Assembly (NCBI GenBank): GCA_021018815.1
Contig: JAITYX010000002.1
Location: 9,455,001-9,519,000 of the forward strand
Source of the DNA: Talinum fruticosum
Lineage: Eukaryota; Streptophyta; Magnoliopsida; Caryophyllales; Talinaceae
Length of the DNA: 64,000 nt
Direction of reading: 5' to 3'
The position numbers and the translations under genes are program-made. Shown here in pieces: positions 24,766 through 38,100 of this stretch; the first letter of the stretch is position 1, and every line of letters begins with the position of its first letter. The notes under the pieces were generated by a model. It was not told the origin of the DNA and did not search any database. It worked only from the letters and a program-made list of their open reading frames with translations.

Positions 24766-27700
24766 TCATAAGGAAATATAATGAAACATTTTATTGAATT
24801 GAAAACATTCAAAACACATTTAAAAATAGAAGCATTGAAGTAATATCAAACACCCTTAGATGATAGATATATAAATGATAAATCGCCAATAAAAGAAATT
24901 AGTGTGACGCAATAGACAAATTAAAAAAAATTGCAAATTAGTAAAAGCACATTAGTACCCAATAAGTACAAGTTAAACAACATCAATTTTCGATAAGAGA
25001 TTAAAAGCTAGAGGTATATTTTCCATTAGTTTGAAGGGTCTCATATCATATATGGTCACCGCATTCTTTATTTTTAAAAATAAATTATTTGCACAATAAA
25101 ACACACTAATAAGATGAACTCAATGAATTTTCAATGGGTGGCGAAAATATACAAATAAATAGGTATATTCAACAGGTATAACTTTACAAGTCACGACATA
25201 AGCAGAGTTGATTGCGGATTTAATTGAATTTTTACAAATTTTCTTACACATTAATAAAAATTTGTGCATCATATGACTTTTTAAAAGGGTTTTTTTCGTG
25301 TACATCATATATATAATATTTAAATATGAGATCTTAGTAACAACGTCGAAGGAATCAAATTTAAAGATCGCATAAAAGAAATATCCGAAAAAAATTGCAA
25401 AAAAAATCATTCATTACGCCTAAGCTTACCCTCAAATTCTCTCGCATCCAACGGTGTCCAGCCAACACCACCACACCCATCACTTGTTGGAGTTGTGTTA
25501 AACTTCCATGGAAGAGTTCACTCTTCCATTCACACTTTCCTATTTCTGAAAAGCTTGTACAAATTTGGATGGAATTGAGTGCAAATAGGGTTAAATTGTT
25601 AATATCATGTGATATAATATCCGTGGTCGAGACGGTTGGTGTTATAACGGTAGAAAAGTCCTACGTTCACAAATTAATGCACCTTGAATATATTTATAAG
25701 TACTGTGAGTAATTTCTTACATTACCAATTGATTTTGATATAAAACCTCTTGAATTTACAAGCATTATTCGTCCAATTATATAATATTTAACAAACACTA
25801 TTTATGATTGTTACCTCCATTTTGACACCGGTTGGTCAGTGATGAGCCCAACGGATGGTTGCTTTGGTTTTTAAGTTGTAAAGCTTGCAAACAAAAAAGA
25901 GATAAAACGAGGTGAAATGGTTGGAAATTATTATTCGTGTTTCCTCCGTATCATTCATCTCTTACTCGGACAAATATCCTATCTATAGATACATGTGCAT
26001 ACGAGTAATATTTTTTCTGTTATTTTTGTACATTATAAGGCTATAAAAAGTTGTAAATAATTTATAAAATAGTTGTAAATTTATTTATATAAAGTTGTAA
26101 GCACCTGTAAAAAACTGTAATGACCCGTACAAAATTATAAATCAAAGTTAAAAAAGGAACATGGTATCTTCTAAAGGTATGTGTATGCTATTTATATAAG
26201 TTATCTAAGTTAATTATGGATGAATGTGGTTCTATAATTTCTATGTTAGATTACAATATTAATTTATAAGGAAGCTAACTGATGTATAAATTCAATATTT
26301 AGATTAAATATTTGTATCGTGCACTTAAAAATATATTTCTTTATGCAACGTTGACATAATGAAACTTAATTGAAAAATATAGTCTCTAAAAGAAGTAACT
26401 TTTTAAGTACTAACTTATAAATACTAGCTTGATTAACTTATCTACATTACTATAAAAATTAAGTCTTTTGATATTATTAGTAACTCTAAAATTACCAATT
26501 TAACACATTGTTATACAATAAAAATGGTAATAAATATATGCTACTTTGAGTTAAAAGGTTGTGGGATTATTAAAAGTTGTCGATCCAATAAAGGGTGATG
26601 ATATGTGTCTTGCATGAAAACGTTTTTAAATATCTCGCCTTAATTTATATTAATGTATTTTATGACTTGAAGTTACTAGTTTTTGATAATTATGATTAAT
26701 TATAAATATAAAGTTTCAATAATCGTTGGTTACGCCGACAAGTATCAAATAACACCTTAATCGGATCAGTCTTATCAAAAAGAGTGTCATACGCGTAATT
26801 TTATAAATAGAAAAAATGAATGATAAAATTGTGAGTTTACATATTTATAGGTTGTAATAAAATTATATTATTCAATTATATCGTTATTTTTCAGCTTATT
26901 GCATGATATAATAATTTTCAAATAAAAAAGGACCATGTAAGTCACATATCATTTTACGTCAATAAAATATGATTTGTGATTTAAGCTTGTATAAATCTAA
27001 TTACCTTGTTCATAGTTCATATTGTAATTAACTTGTGACTTTAAGCGACAACGGAATGGCGCTTAAACCGGTTGGTTTGTAATTCCTATATCATACTCCC
27101 AGGAGTATGTGCTCTCATATGTCACATAACTAAATTTATATTAGAAAAATAATATATGACAAATAAACCGAGAAAAAATACATATATATAACAAGTGAGA
27201 GTACACATTTTGAGGAGTATATAATAAATTGCACATAATCATACTTCCTACAAAGTAAAATTTTAATTTACGACAAATTCTCATATACACACGAGGGAGA
27301 GTTTACATTTTCAGGTGCCACATCATTGTCAAATATTCACAAAATTCCCATATTTTTCCTCTCTCTCTATCATATTTGACAAATGTCATAAGAGTATATA
27401 CAAATTCTTATTTCCATCTAGGAGTATATAATTCTAAATGATACGTCATTGTATTAGGCGCATAAAATTTCTCCTATTTTTGCTTTTGTCAAACAATTTG
27501 ATGACATATATTTTAAAATAATAGACTCTCGGGTATACAATAGACGTTTTAGAAAGTGTAAATTTCGAGGTGTATAATAGATGCGTTCTTAAGTTACATC
27601 CCTCCCCTACACAAAAAAAAAAAGAAGAAAATTTTAATAAATATATGAATAATTTTAGAGGGATGGAGGAAGAAAATAGTGTTTAACTCTTGATGTGCAG

Positions 27701-27821
27701 ATTAATAGGAGCAAGTAAAAGTTGTTAATAGAATATTATGGATTATTATTAATTATTAAATTAAAAAATAAAGAAATTTGTAGATGGCGTGTATATTCGA
27801 CTCCTTTTTAAACCCTTGAGT

Positions 27822-27860
27822 CTTTCTCTCTCCTCTCTCCTCTCTCCTCTCTCCGCCCCC

Positions 27861-27893
<33 letters not shown>

Positions 27894-27928
27894 GTCCCTC
27901 TCTCTCTCTCCTCTCTCCTCTCTCTCCA
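27822..27928 (+). repeat. CT-rich tract in the promoter/leader of BPC copy 2
   Basis: A run of TCTC and CTCC repeats of about 107 bp, immediately before the conserved leader end (CATCCGAAGAAAGAACCCTA). It is GAGA on the other strand, the target of the encoded protein family. It probably spans the transcription start. Confidence 0.8.
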
Positions 27929-27969
27929 TCCGAAGAAAGAACCCTAACCCGGCTCACCGTTCTTCGTCA

Positions 27970-28561
27970 GTAAGTATCCCTTCTGTCTTCTCTCTCTACC
28001 TCTCTCCCTCGCTCTCTGTCTCTCTCTCTTCTCCCTTATCTGTGTATCTGTCTCTTTCTCTCTTTCCCTCTCCGTTGCTTCTTAAACAATTCTGGATCTG
28101 TCGTCCATTTGAAGATCTGATCTTTTTATGCATTTGAATTTTCTTTTTTTTTTTTTTGGTTGTGGGAATTCGAGATCTCGCTTCTAAACTTGTAAATTCT
28201 GCGCTTATTTTGTCGATTCGGAATATGGATTGCGAGAATGCGTTTGCGATGATTTCGTATGACAGCCCTAATTGAATTTTCCTAATTAATCTTATTGCTT
28301 GTTATGATGGGTGTTTGTTGATCTTTGTTGCATTTGACCTTTATGGACTTTTATTTGGAAATTCTAGGTTTTTTTGCTCGATTTCTTGGTCATGATGCGT
28401 TTTTTTCAATTGAGTTATGGATTTTGTATATTTTCTTGTTTTAGGGTATGTGATGAGGAACGTAATGTCAGGAAGAGAACGAATTGAAGTTTGTGAATTC
28501 ATATCTGATTAACTCTTTTGACTTCCTTTTTGCTATGTATTTGCATTTATTGTTAAACTAG
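27970..28561 (+). other. Leader intron of BPC copy 2
   Basis: Donor GTAAGT at 27970 and acceptor ACTAG ending at 28561, nine bases before the ATG. Both borders correspond to those of copy 1. The first 100 bases are again CT-rich, and a CTTATCTGTGT word within it is kept in both copies, so the tract was present before the duplication. Confidence 0.75.
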
Positions 28562-28569
28562 TTGCTCCG

Positions 28570-29412
28570 ATGGACGGTGACGGCGGTCTCAATATGCGTA
28601 ATTGGGGTTATTATGATCATCCCCCATGAAGCACCATCTGAACCTGCAGCTCATGACAAGCATGGCTGAACGGAAACCGATTCTAGGTGGTCGTGATCCG
28701 GCTATGATTGCCAATGCCAATGGCGGTTTTCATCAAAGGGATTATGGAGTGCCGAGCTACCAGGTTGATTTCACAAGGGAATCTTGGATCCATAGAGATA
28801 ATAAGTTCTTCAATATGTTGCCTACTAATCACAGTTATAGTATCCCACCTGAGACCGCACCGACTCACCACCCTATGCAAATGCTCCGGCAGCCAGAATC
28901 TTCCAATGATGAAAGAATGGTTCACGCAGAGCCAGCTACAGGTGAAAACATTGGTAGCCCTGTTAAAAAAGATCAGCTGGGAAATCTGAAAAGGCCCCGA
29001 AGACAAAGAAGCCGAAGAAAGCCCCTAGTGGACCAAAGGAGGGGGCAGTGGTTCAGTTCAACGGGCCAAGTCTGTGAAGAAAACCACTGAAGTTGTCATT
29101 AATGGGATTGATATGGATATTTCTAGTATTCCTATACCAGTTTGTTCTTGCACAGGGACACCTCAACAATGTTATCGATGGGGCTCTGGTGGCTGGCAGT
29201 CAGCATGCTGTACCACGAGCATGTCAATGTACCCTTTGCCAATGAGTACTAAAAGGCGTGGTGCAAGGATAGCTGGGCGAAAGATGAGTTTGGGCGCATT
29301 CAAGAAGGTGTTGGAAAAGTTGGCGGCTGAAGGTTATAACTTTACTAACCCAATTGATTTGAAGACTCATTGGGCTAAACATGGCACCAACAAGTTTGTC
29401 ACAATCAGGTAG
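28570..29412 (+). CDS. BPC: BBR/BPC class I GAGA-binding transcription factor, copy 2
   Basis: This is the inverted partner of the BPC gene at 22141. The ATG at 28570 gives MDGDGGLNMRNWGYYDH, and the frame at the end closes on HWAKHGTNKFVTIR and TAG at 29412. The Cys-rich DNA-binding domain (29074-29412) is complete. Three one-base losses interrupt the middle: a C run at 28621-28625, leading to TGA at 28627; GGGAAA near 28979-28984; and a G run near 29041-29045. Each shifts the frame by one, and together they return it to the starting frame. In the frame between the second and third breaks a basic Lys/Pro-rich linker (EKAPKTKKPKK) is readable, as expected of BPC1/2. The corrected length is about 281 residues. 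Downstream similarity to copy 1 continues to about 29,770. I infer a real gene with consensus errors; a pseudogene is the alternative. Confidence 0.87.
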
Positions 29413-32400
29413 ATGTACAATCTGATTTGACAATTGGACTCTGCTTTGGGTTCGGCCTGCTCCTCCTGTACATATGTACGTCGCCTGAAGCTGAGTCTCA
29501 TTCAATGGTTTGTAGTCCTCGATCCTTCTTTTGCCATGTTACATGTTTTGGAAATTCTCCACCTTTGGGATCTCAGATTTGTTGTTTTATTTTCGGCTCT
29601 GCTTGTAGTTTAGGGATTCCACTAATGTAAGGCTGCCTGGTTAGCAAAAGTAGTGGACGAGATTTTATTTGTTTCTTCCTTGGAGCATAAGCTTCATAGT
29701 TGACAGTATCATGTTAACAAATAACTATCTTTCTTATAAAGTTTTTATTTTTGCTGACCAGTGCATGTGATTGATGCTTTTCTTACCATTGGGAAGGTGC
29801 TAGTTGTAGATGTCTGTGCTAAAGAGTTGACAAACTCCTTGCAAGACCTAAATGTTATAGTTATTAATTGTGGTATTCAATTTCTGAAATACAATTGCCG
29901 GGATCCGGCATTTGTCTGTTGCTTGGCTGTTATGGAACATCACCATCGTTCTGTTGAAAAGTGTTTTGTGTGATGGGAAGTTGAACAATTTATCACTCTC
30001 TAATACAGTATTCATGACAGGCATGATTAATGCATGTAGTGCTGTGGTGAGTATAGTTTTCAAATTCTTGAGAAAGTTTTTCAAGACAATTAATGAACTG
30101 GTACTGTGGTTGTTGGGTGCATCTTCCCTATACCATCTAGATTACATGAACATAGTTTGTTTCCCTTCCATCATGGGTACTTGTTGCCTATCTTTGTTGT
30201 GTTTGATGACTTTGCATTGAAAATATGTGGGTTTTCAGTTTTTAGTCAAAGTGGATGTTACTGGTTTTGCTCAGTCTGAGATATTTGGGGTTGCCATAAT
30301 TGCCATTTGTATGAGATGGTGAGACCTATCATGGTAACACCTCGTCAGAATATGCATGTCATATGGTATAGAAAATGGGAAGATTGATGTTACTACCTCC
30401 TTTTTAGGAATGAAATCTTCTATTTTCTACTACACATGTATGTTTTGAATTTGTGAATTAATAATTTTAGTTTAGAAAGCTTCCATGGATGGGACTTTTG
30501 ACATTTCTTGTTTCCCAAGTCTTGGTTGTTGCATCATCAAACTTATGAGCTAAATTAAAACTGTCTTCAGGTATTGTTGTAAGGGATCACGCTAGGTAAC
30601 TTGCTAGTTTATCCATGTGTTTTTGGTATTTGTTGGATTTGTGTTCTCATTTTTTTTTCTCTAGTTTCTATTCACATGTTATTTTGTTGGAAAGATTGCC
30701 GTTGGCTTTCGGGTAGTTTGTGTGTCTAGGTCGTTCAATTAAAAGTTGAGGTTTATATTAAATACTCGTCTTCTTCCCTTAGCTAGATACACTCTTTTCC
30801 TAACAGCTTGTGACTCCTCCAGTCCTTCTCTCCGCCCCCTTGCCTCTCATGTTAGCTTCTGGGGGCCATTGAAGCCCAACCAATGTCTGCTTCCCTTTTC
30901 TCCAGTCCTTCCCTGTTCGAGCTCTTCCATACACAGGCATCTTATCCAAACTGCTAAAGTTGGCAGGAGAAGGTTGTATGACACCTAGTTTCATAAATCT
31001 TTTTTTTTGGGGGGTGGGGGGTGGGGGGTGGTGGTGGTGTTTAGGATCCACCTTAGCCAGCCCTCTTCTAGTCAGATATTTCACTTGTTATTTGAGATGG
31101 CAACAGACCTAGTTTGGTTTAGGTCCATTGATATCTAGGCTCCATATAGAATACATCAGGCATGTAAAATTAGGCCAGTACCTAGATACTTTGGATCTAG
31201 CAGGATCATTGATCATAGCTCGATGTAATACTTTTTATTTTGAAGGTAATATGCAAGATTATACTATTCAAATTTAACTAAAATGTGTAAAATGTGGGGG
31301 TCATTTTGTTTGTGTGTTTTCTTTGTTTGCTTTTGGTTTTTGGGTTATAGATGCGAACTAGAGTCACTTATTCCCATACATAATATTCAGTTTACGTTTT
31401 TGTCAGTATTTTCATCTGGACAGATTCCAGGAGCATCAGTGGCTCTCTAGGTGTGGGTTTGAGTAAATCCCTCATCATCCACTAGTTTTTGGGATGGTGT
31501 ATCCATCATAACAATTCTCCTCGTTTCATACCCTAGGCTTACCCAGTCACAGACTTCCTTGATTTCCAGAGGCTTTTTAACCTGAATCTCCTCACCCCAT
31601 TGATCATACGTCGCACTGTCTGATATCTGTGTCACGTATAATTTGTGTGTTTATATGTCCTATTTCTCTGCTTCTGTGCAAAAAGAAGGGCTCTGTAGTT
31701 TCCCTCACTCTGCCAATGATGAATAAGTTATGGCATTATTACTTAAAAATTTGTTCTTTAGGATATTGTATATCAGGTGCCGAAATCACTTGTTGCTATG
31801 AGTTTTTCTATCATCCATCCCATGATGCTGCCCAATTAACTGTAATTTCTCTCTCGTCAGTAGTCTTGATGCGTCACTCGCTGTCTATAACAGTGTTCCT
31901 GGAAACTCTGTAATTAATTCCAGTTGTTAGCCCTTGCTAGGGTGTAAAACACCTAAGGGTGATGCTACCAAACGTCCTGATATTTGTAGTCTTCAGCAGT
32001 CTCCCTGAATACAAGCTGCTAACAGCAGCTAGCTCACAATCCCACACAGATGTCATTTTTCTGGTGTTAATGGTTTACCCACCTAACCCTAAGCTTCTCA
32101 GTTTACAGAAATATTCCATTTATGTTTTAGGGCAGCAAATTTTCAGCTTACCTGCAAAATCTGCTTCTTGTTTCCCAGGTGACCGATGGGGACTTCTTAT
32201 GTTGCTTGTGCATCTCTTGAAAGATCCTTGCAAACCTCCTTTTTTTTTTTTTGGAATTGAAAACCTCGTTTTGTTTGTTGAGTTGCTCTCTGATGTATAC
32301 ACCAGTAGGTGTGCAACGCATCAAAACTTTGTTTACTAGGTTCACTTTTCCAACATTAGAAATCTTCTCTCCAACGTTGGTTTTTGGTGGTTGTCTGTAG

Positions 32401-35148
32401 GTGTAAAGCTGTCTACATTTGGATCTTTCTAAATTCATGGAAATGATGTTGTTATTATTCTTCTTGTTGGTGCTCGTGGATACTCTGCCTCTTTGTTTTG
32501 CCCCCTTTCTTTTTTTCTTTCTCCTGTTTTTGGATGAGAGAACGAGATAGTTTAGGAAACTCACGTTTTCTGAAACCAGGGATTGATGTAAACTCTGTTA
32601 TCCCTCAAAGTTCTCCCAAACCTCCTGAGAGCTTCCCATCCCAGCTTATATATCTAGGCATATGAAGCTTGTAAGAAGTCTGGGAGAGATGATTCTTGGG
32701 ATGTTTTACGTCTTCACACGAGTTGGTTCATTTCGTTTGACCCATTCTCTCTTAGCAAGATTTGAAGCTTGAGTGATTGAATAGTATTTGTGATGGGAGA
32801 ATTCTATCCTGTATGTACCAACAATAGGTCGACTCCAAATAAATGGAGGTTCAAAGACAAAAAGAATTGCTTGATTGAAACATTTGTATAATAAATCAAA
32901 ACATGCAATAGGATGGAGATTTGTTGCTGAGTTAGGATTTTGCACCTTAGACACAACTGAATAGATGTAATGTTGATATGCTTCATTAACCTCCTAGTCA
33001 GACTGTCAGCTATAGATTGTATGCAGCTTTGCAACCTCTGGCCCAATTGTGTGATCATCTATGACATTGACATACCTATTTGTGCTTAGGATTTACAGCT
33101 ATAGACTGCAAGAGTTTAATGGTCTTACTACCAGTGTGCTCTGAATTTCGGTTTTTGTTACATAATGAGCCAGTGAGATGCGAGCAAATTTTCGAAGAAT
33201 AATATTAAATGGAATAAATATTTAAAGCATAGACGGAACACGGTGAACTAATGTGAAGATTAAAGAGACTCGACCTTCTTATCCCATATTAGAGAGATGG
33301 ATCATTTATCCCTCAATGTTTGTTCAAGTAATCCATGCTCACAACACCAAGTCAATTGACTTGTCTTCATGTTCATTGTAGTGGCTTTCATGATTGGAAA
33401 TCCACTTATTTATGTGACTATCTGAATCCCCTCCCACTATTATTATAAATTAAATTGTATATTTTATTAATATTAGGCTGATTAAATCCTACAAATTCAT
33501 CATGTAACTGTTCAAATTATCGAGTCTTTAAATTTATTTATAATTTATAATATTTTATTAATTTTATTAAATTTACATCGATTAAATTTCACCAAGTTAT
33601 CTCAACCTTATTAAAAAAGCCATCAATATCAAAAAAGCAAAATTGTGATAACACATAATGATGGGGGACTTGAGGGATTTGGTTGGTTGGTTGGTTGGTT
33701 GTTTAGTCTAATACCAATATACCATCTTGTCGCCCATTTTCTCTCTCTATCTCTTCTTGACTTCCACTCCAAAACTCAATTCTCAGAATCCCCACAAAAG
33801 AGACATGAAGCCCCCACTCCCCCTCCTCATCAGTTGCCATCAATACTCTCTCAATAGCTTTATCCAGCTGTAAACCCTAAAAACAAAACAATCGGTTCAA
33901 ATTTGTTGAGATGGTTGTCATCAATGGTTTTCCCATTTTATACTTGTCAATCTTTTCACGACAATCGGTTGTGAAAAGATAAGGCCGGTATAAATCCAAT
34001 TGTTATGTTGTACTCAAACGCCATGTAAGCAACACTCATATTGAAAATAATTGTCACTATAATTGTAACAAAGTTTGAAAGAGTGAAAACATATAAAAAA
34101 AATTAATCGAAAATCGGTGGTGTATGAGAGAGGAGTGAAAGTACATGTAGGATGGGAGAAGTGAGACATTTATTCCATTCTTACATATTTAAAATTAATT
34201 ATAAATTTTTGATACTAAAAAATAATAAGAACTGAAATAGTGTTCGGAGAAATATTTTTTAGCTGCAAAGTTGCCGTAATAAATTAAAAAATTCTATAAA
34301 AATAATTATATCAGCCTTGTCGGAGTCTCGGAGATAACATCAAAAATATAATTTATCTATTGAACTTACGGCATTGTATAATATTTCCCTGCTTAAAATG
34401 CACGCCAACTAGGAGACTTTAAAGATAGAGGCTAGGCTAGGACAAAAATCAAAAGTAATGATGTAAGTTTGGACGTGGCTTAAAGCCCTTAAAGGACAGT
34501 GGGGAATCGATTTTATGCTTCAGTCAATAAACACATTAAATTGTGGGATTGGTCTTTTATTTGAAAGCATTCACCAAAGGATTCTTGTGAAATGAACCAA
34601 TCTCGCAATTAAAAGGAGGAATAAAGAAAAGATTGTGAAAATCAAAATTTTTAGTAATATTTACATCATGAATCTGAGCCCTTAAATATGAGGACATGAT
34701 ACAATATGAAAGGAATAATTTAACCTTTTTATTAAAAAAATACTAAACAGGGGGTGAATTCAAGAAATACTAAAAACAGGGATGAATTTTATTGAACTTA
34801 TAGACGGAAATTTTATAGTATAATTTATATTGCTTTTTAATGGAAATTTGTATTGATTTAGGCTCCCATATTATACCAATGAAGTAAACTATTCTTCTTT
34901 TATAACATATTGCATTTCAACGAATAGTGTCTGATTACAATGATATTCCAGCTGAATCTAGAAGGGCACTGATCGCCAGAGATTCATTCATTCAAATGTC
35001 AAGCCAAAAAAAAATACTCGACACCATATTATTCATTCACAGATCAGCCCCTGCTGGCCCCTCCAATGCGATCAGCACGTTGGAATCACAAAATTCTTCC
35101 CTCCAAATCATTCTACCATTGGTCAGTTTTTCTGTCGAAAAGATTTAC
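29413..35148. other. Intergenic region between BPC copy 2 and the lipase-like gene
   Basis: The first 350 bp are BPC 3' UTR and flank shared with copy 1. A (G6T)3-type G-rich stretch lies at 31009-31039 and a (GGTT)n run at about 33681-33702. The last 200 bp or so are the presumed 3' UTR of the convergent lipase-like gene. Short open frames between 29,760 and 32,560 lack any recognisable motif or splice-supported extension, so I call no gene. Confidence 0.5.
31009..31039 (+). repeat. G-rich tract with G-quadruplex potential
   Basis: Three GGGGGG runs separated by single T, followed by GGTGG repeats and preceded by a T-run. It satisfies the usual four-run G-quadruplex pattern if a long run is split. 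Confidence 0.7.
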
Positions 35149-38100
35149 CTACTCGGATATCCGTTCGTTTAGCCATTCCATAATATCACAGGTTACAGTT
35201 TGTCTTTCTGGTTCAAATAGGATATCATGCAACAACCCTTCGTACAGTTTGATCGTTTTATCTGTCGATGATGCCTCTTCGTACAACTTTTTGGAGCCTT
35301 CAGGATCAGTGACAGCGTCAGAAGATCCATGGAGGACAAGGAAAGGTACTCTCAGTCTCTTCAAATTCTGTTGTAAATATGCTGAAATCCGGAGAATTTC
35401 ACAGCCAGTTCTAACTCGAATTGCACCAGTGTAGACTAGAGGATCGGAGTATTTTGCTAGTAGAGCTTCTGGGTCCCGGCATACTACTGTGCCTGACTTG
35501 TTGGCGGCTTGGCATTGATACCTTGGCAACAAAAAGGACACTATTGGCGCAATCAGCTGGGACACAGGAAGAGAGACGTCAGATGTTATTCACTGGACAT
35601 TGTGTATCTTTGTTTATGTATGAAAAACTCACTCTAGGACCCCATCAATGGTGGGGTTGGCCTAGTGAGGGCAGGGGAAGAGGAAATAATTTCTGTATCA
35701 GTGACGCTACTACCACTAGGGTTCCAAACCCAGCAACATCTTGGTGGGGAATTGGTGCTCGACAGATGCTACATCGGTTATGAAAAATAATAGAAAGGAC
35801 ATTTACGTGAGAACAGCTATAGTAAAAGCAAACGAAACCAATGAACCCAATGCCTCACAAAAGGCTCTACCTGAGGTAGAATTTGGGTTTTAACTGCATA
35901 AAACCTTAGCCCTGAGATTTCCAAAGCAATTGCCATGTCAAAATGATTGATGAAACTTGCTTATAATCCAGTTAATGCCACCATGAGGCTCCACTTATAT
36001 GAAAGATTGGGGCTCTGGATTCAACAAACTTTATCCTAAATTATAAAGAATATTTTTAGACCCTCGTGACATGATCAACTCACCTATTCGCCCTTTATTT
36101 CACAATCAAACACCATAGAGCAGCTAAGTGATGAAGTTGATTAGACAACGGGAGTGATGAAGTTGATTAGACAACGGGAGACAACTTTTGACCACATAGG
36201 AAGGAGTCATCCAAATGATGATGCAAAGTATCCAGGAACCTTTCCGAGGATTCTTATAGTCATACCATTCTCGGCTATGACAGCAAGCATAGCACAGGCC
36301 TCGAAAATAGGTTTTCCGAGGAGCAATTGAGTTCAGTATTTGTACAAGCTGTCAATACTGCCCCCATAAGTTGCCCTGTCATCCATCTAGTAGAAGGATG
36401 GTGACCAACCTTTGTAAACATAACGCGTGACAAAGGTAAGATAACTAGTAATCTAATGCAATACTAACTAAATGCTCAATGGCCATGCATACAACATGAA
36501 ATCCTTCATAGAAAGGACATAATAAAAGAGCACATTTAACAGAAAAGAGAATTTCTAAAATCGATTGGTGAATTCCCAGAGTTTGAAGAAAAATGCAGGT
36601 GGTTACGTAGCGCTCAGTGTTATGAAATATCAAACATGTATATAGAAATGCAAGCTGGAAGCTTACAGCAAAGATCGGATGAGATGGCTTGACTCCAACT
36701 GCAGGTGAGGTGACCACTATGCCACTAACACGCGATTCAACCTTTGGGTCAAGAGCTGCCTGTATTCATAGAGAAGTAATGATAAATAAGACCATATGCT
36801 TTGGTAAACATTGTAATGTAATATAAACAAGAAAGGATATATGGTCACATCACTAGTTTGAAATAACTCTTACTTTGAGTACAATAGCTGCTCCTGTAGA
36901 ATGTGCAAAGAAAAAACACGGAAGGCTGGGATTCTCAGACATAATGCTATCCAGGAATGCTTTCTGCATACAAGTAACAGTACAAGTTATCAGACACCCT
37001 TAGTTTTTCATTGATGCTTTCTTGGTATAAACAACTGATTTGATCTTAAAATATACCAAGTCATTGACGGCATCATCAAGGGAATGGACGTAAGAATGCA
37101 GTCCATCACTTCCACCGTGACCTGAAAAATACAGGAAATAAATGAGAATCCTACCACATACTCAACAAAGGGAACTAGAGACACCAAGGTCAATTGATCA
37201 TGTCACACATGGTAGCCAACCCCCAACAGTTTCCTAGATGAAAACTAGCTCAAAGAAAGGGAAAAAAAATAACAGGAAGCTAAACAAATCAACCTCAACT
37301 GCCAAGAAGAATGGTGCAAAATAGCTTATAAAAGTAGACCTAATTGGTAAGCAGGTAATTCAACCTGAATCTCAAAATGAAGATTTGACAGCCCTTTTCA
37401 TTAGGGTAGGGTGGGGGAGAGGAAGTGAAGATTGATAATACAGACTCTAGTGCAGGCACCAAACCCCCAAATCATCTCCCTGGTAAAATTCCCTCAAAGA
37501 AAAATAAAAGGCACCTACTCCCCCTCCCCCAAAAAACCCCTTAATTACCAAGTAAGGTATAAAAGGACTCAGTAAATTTACACTGTCCAACCGAGTGGGG
37601 TCAACAACTGCATGGAAATGCAGGGGCAGAAAGCTTAGCTACCATAGTAGTATATGCATGACCTAAAACTTTAAAATCAAGATAAACAGAACCCAAACCA
37701 AAACAGTACAGTGAAGTCCCAACTAGGCAGGGGGAGGGAGTATTTCCCATGTAAACAGCCTTCCCACTAAAATTGCAGAGAGATTGTTTCCATAGAAACT
37801 TGATTTAAACATTTGGATACTACATGTCAAAACAAAGTTGAGGACAGTATAGAGACCCAATTGGGTCTAATTCACTATAAAGTGAAGTGCAAAAGAGATC
37901 CAGAAGAGACAGGAAAAGAAGAGCATTTCTGATCTTTTCCACCAGAAAAGTGAAAGAAAAATTTGGCCGACATGAAATAAACTTTAAGAAATGTCCTATG
38001 AACACACCATAGGAAAAGGTTTTAAATCCTCATATTTGGAGAAGAATCCCTAACAAAAGGAAATCAGACAACGGTGAAGAAAAGGTTGTAAATATCTTTT

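Larger units (their letters stand above)
23622..27821. other. AT-rich spacer between the divergent BPC genes
   Basis: This is the centre of the second head-to-head pair. It is strongly AT-rich and has no credible gene. It contains the hAT-like MITE at 23940-24150 and a low-confidence inverted-end element at about 24268-24765. There is a degenerate array of AAAGTTGTAA-like words near 26045-26140, and GAGTATATAA-like words recur between 27085 and 27580. Confidence 0.5.

Noticed and set aside
32148..32564. A 138-codon basic open frame on the minus strand.
   Set aside because: Low-complexity Lys/Asn-rich translation of T-rich DNA; no homologue recognised and no gene structure around it.
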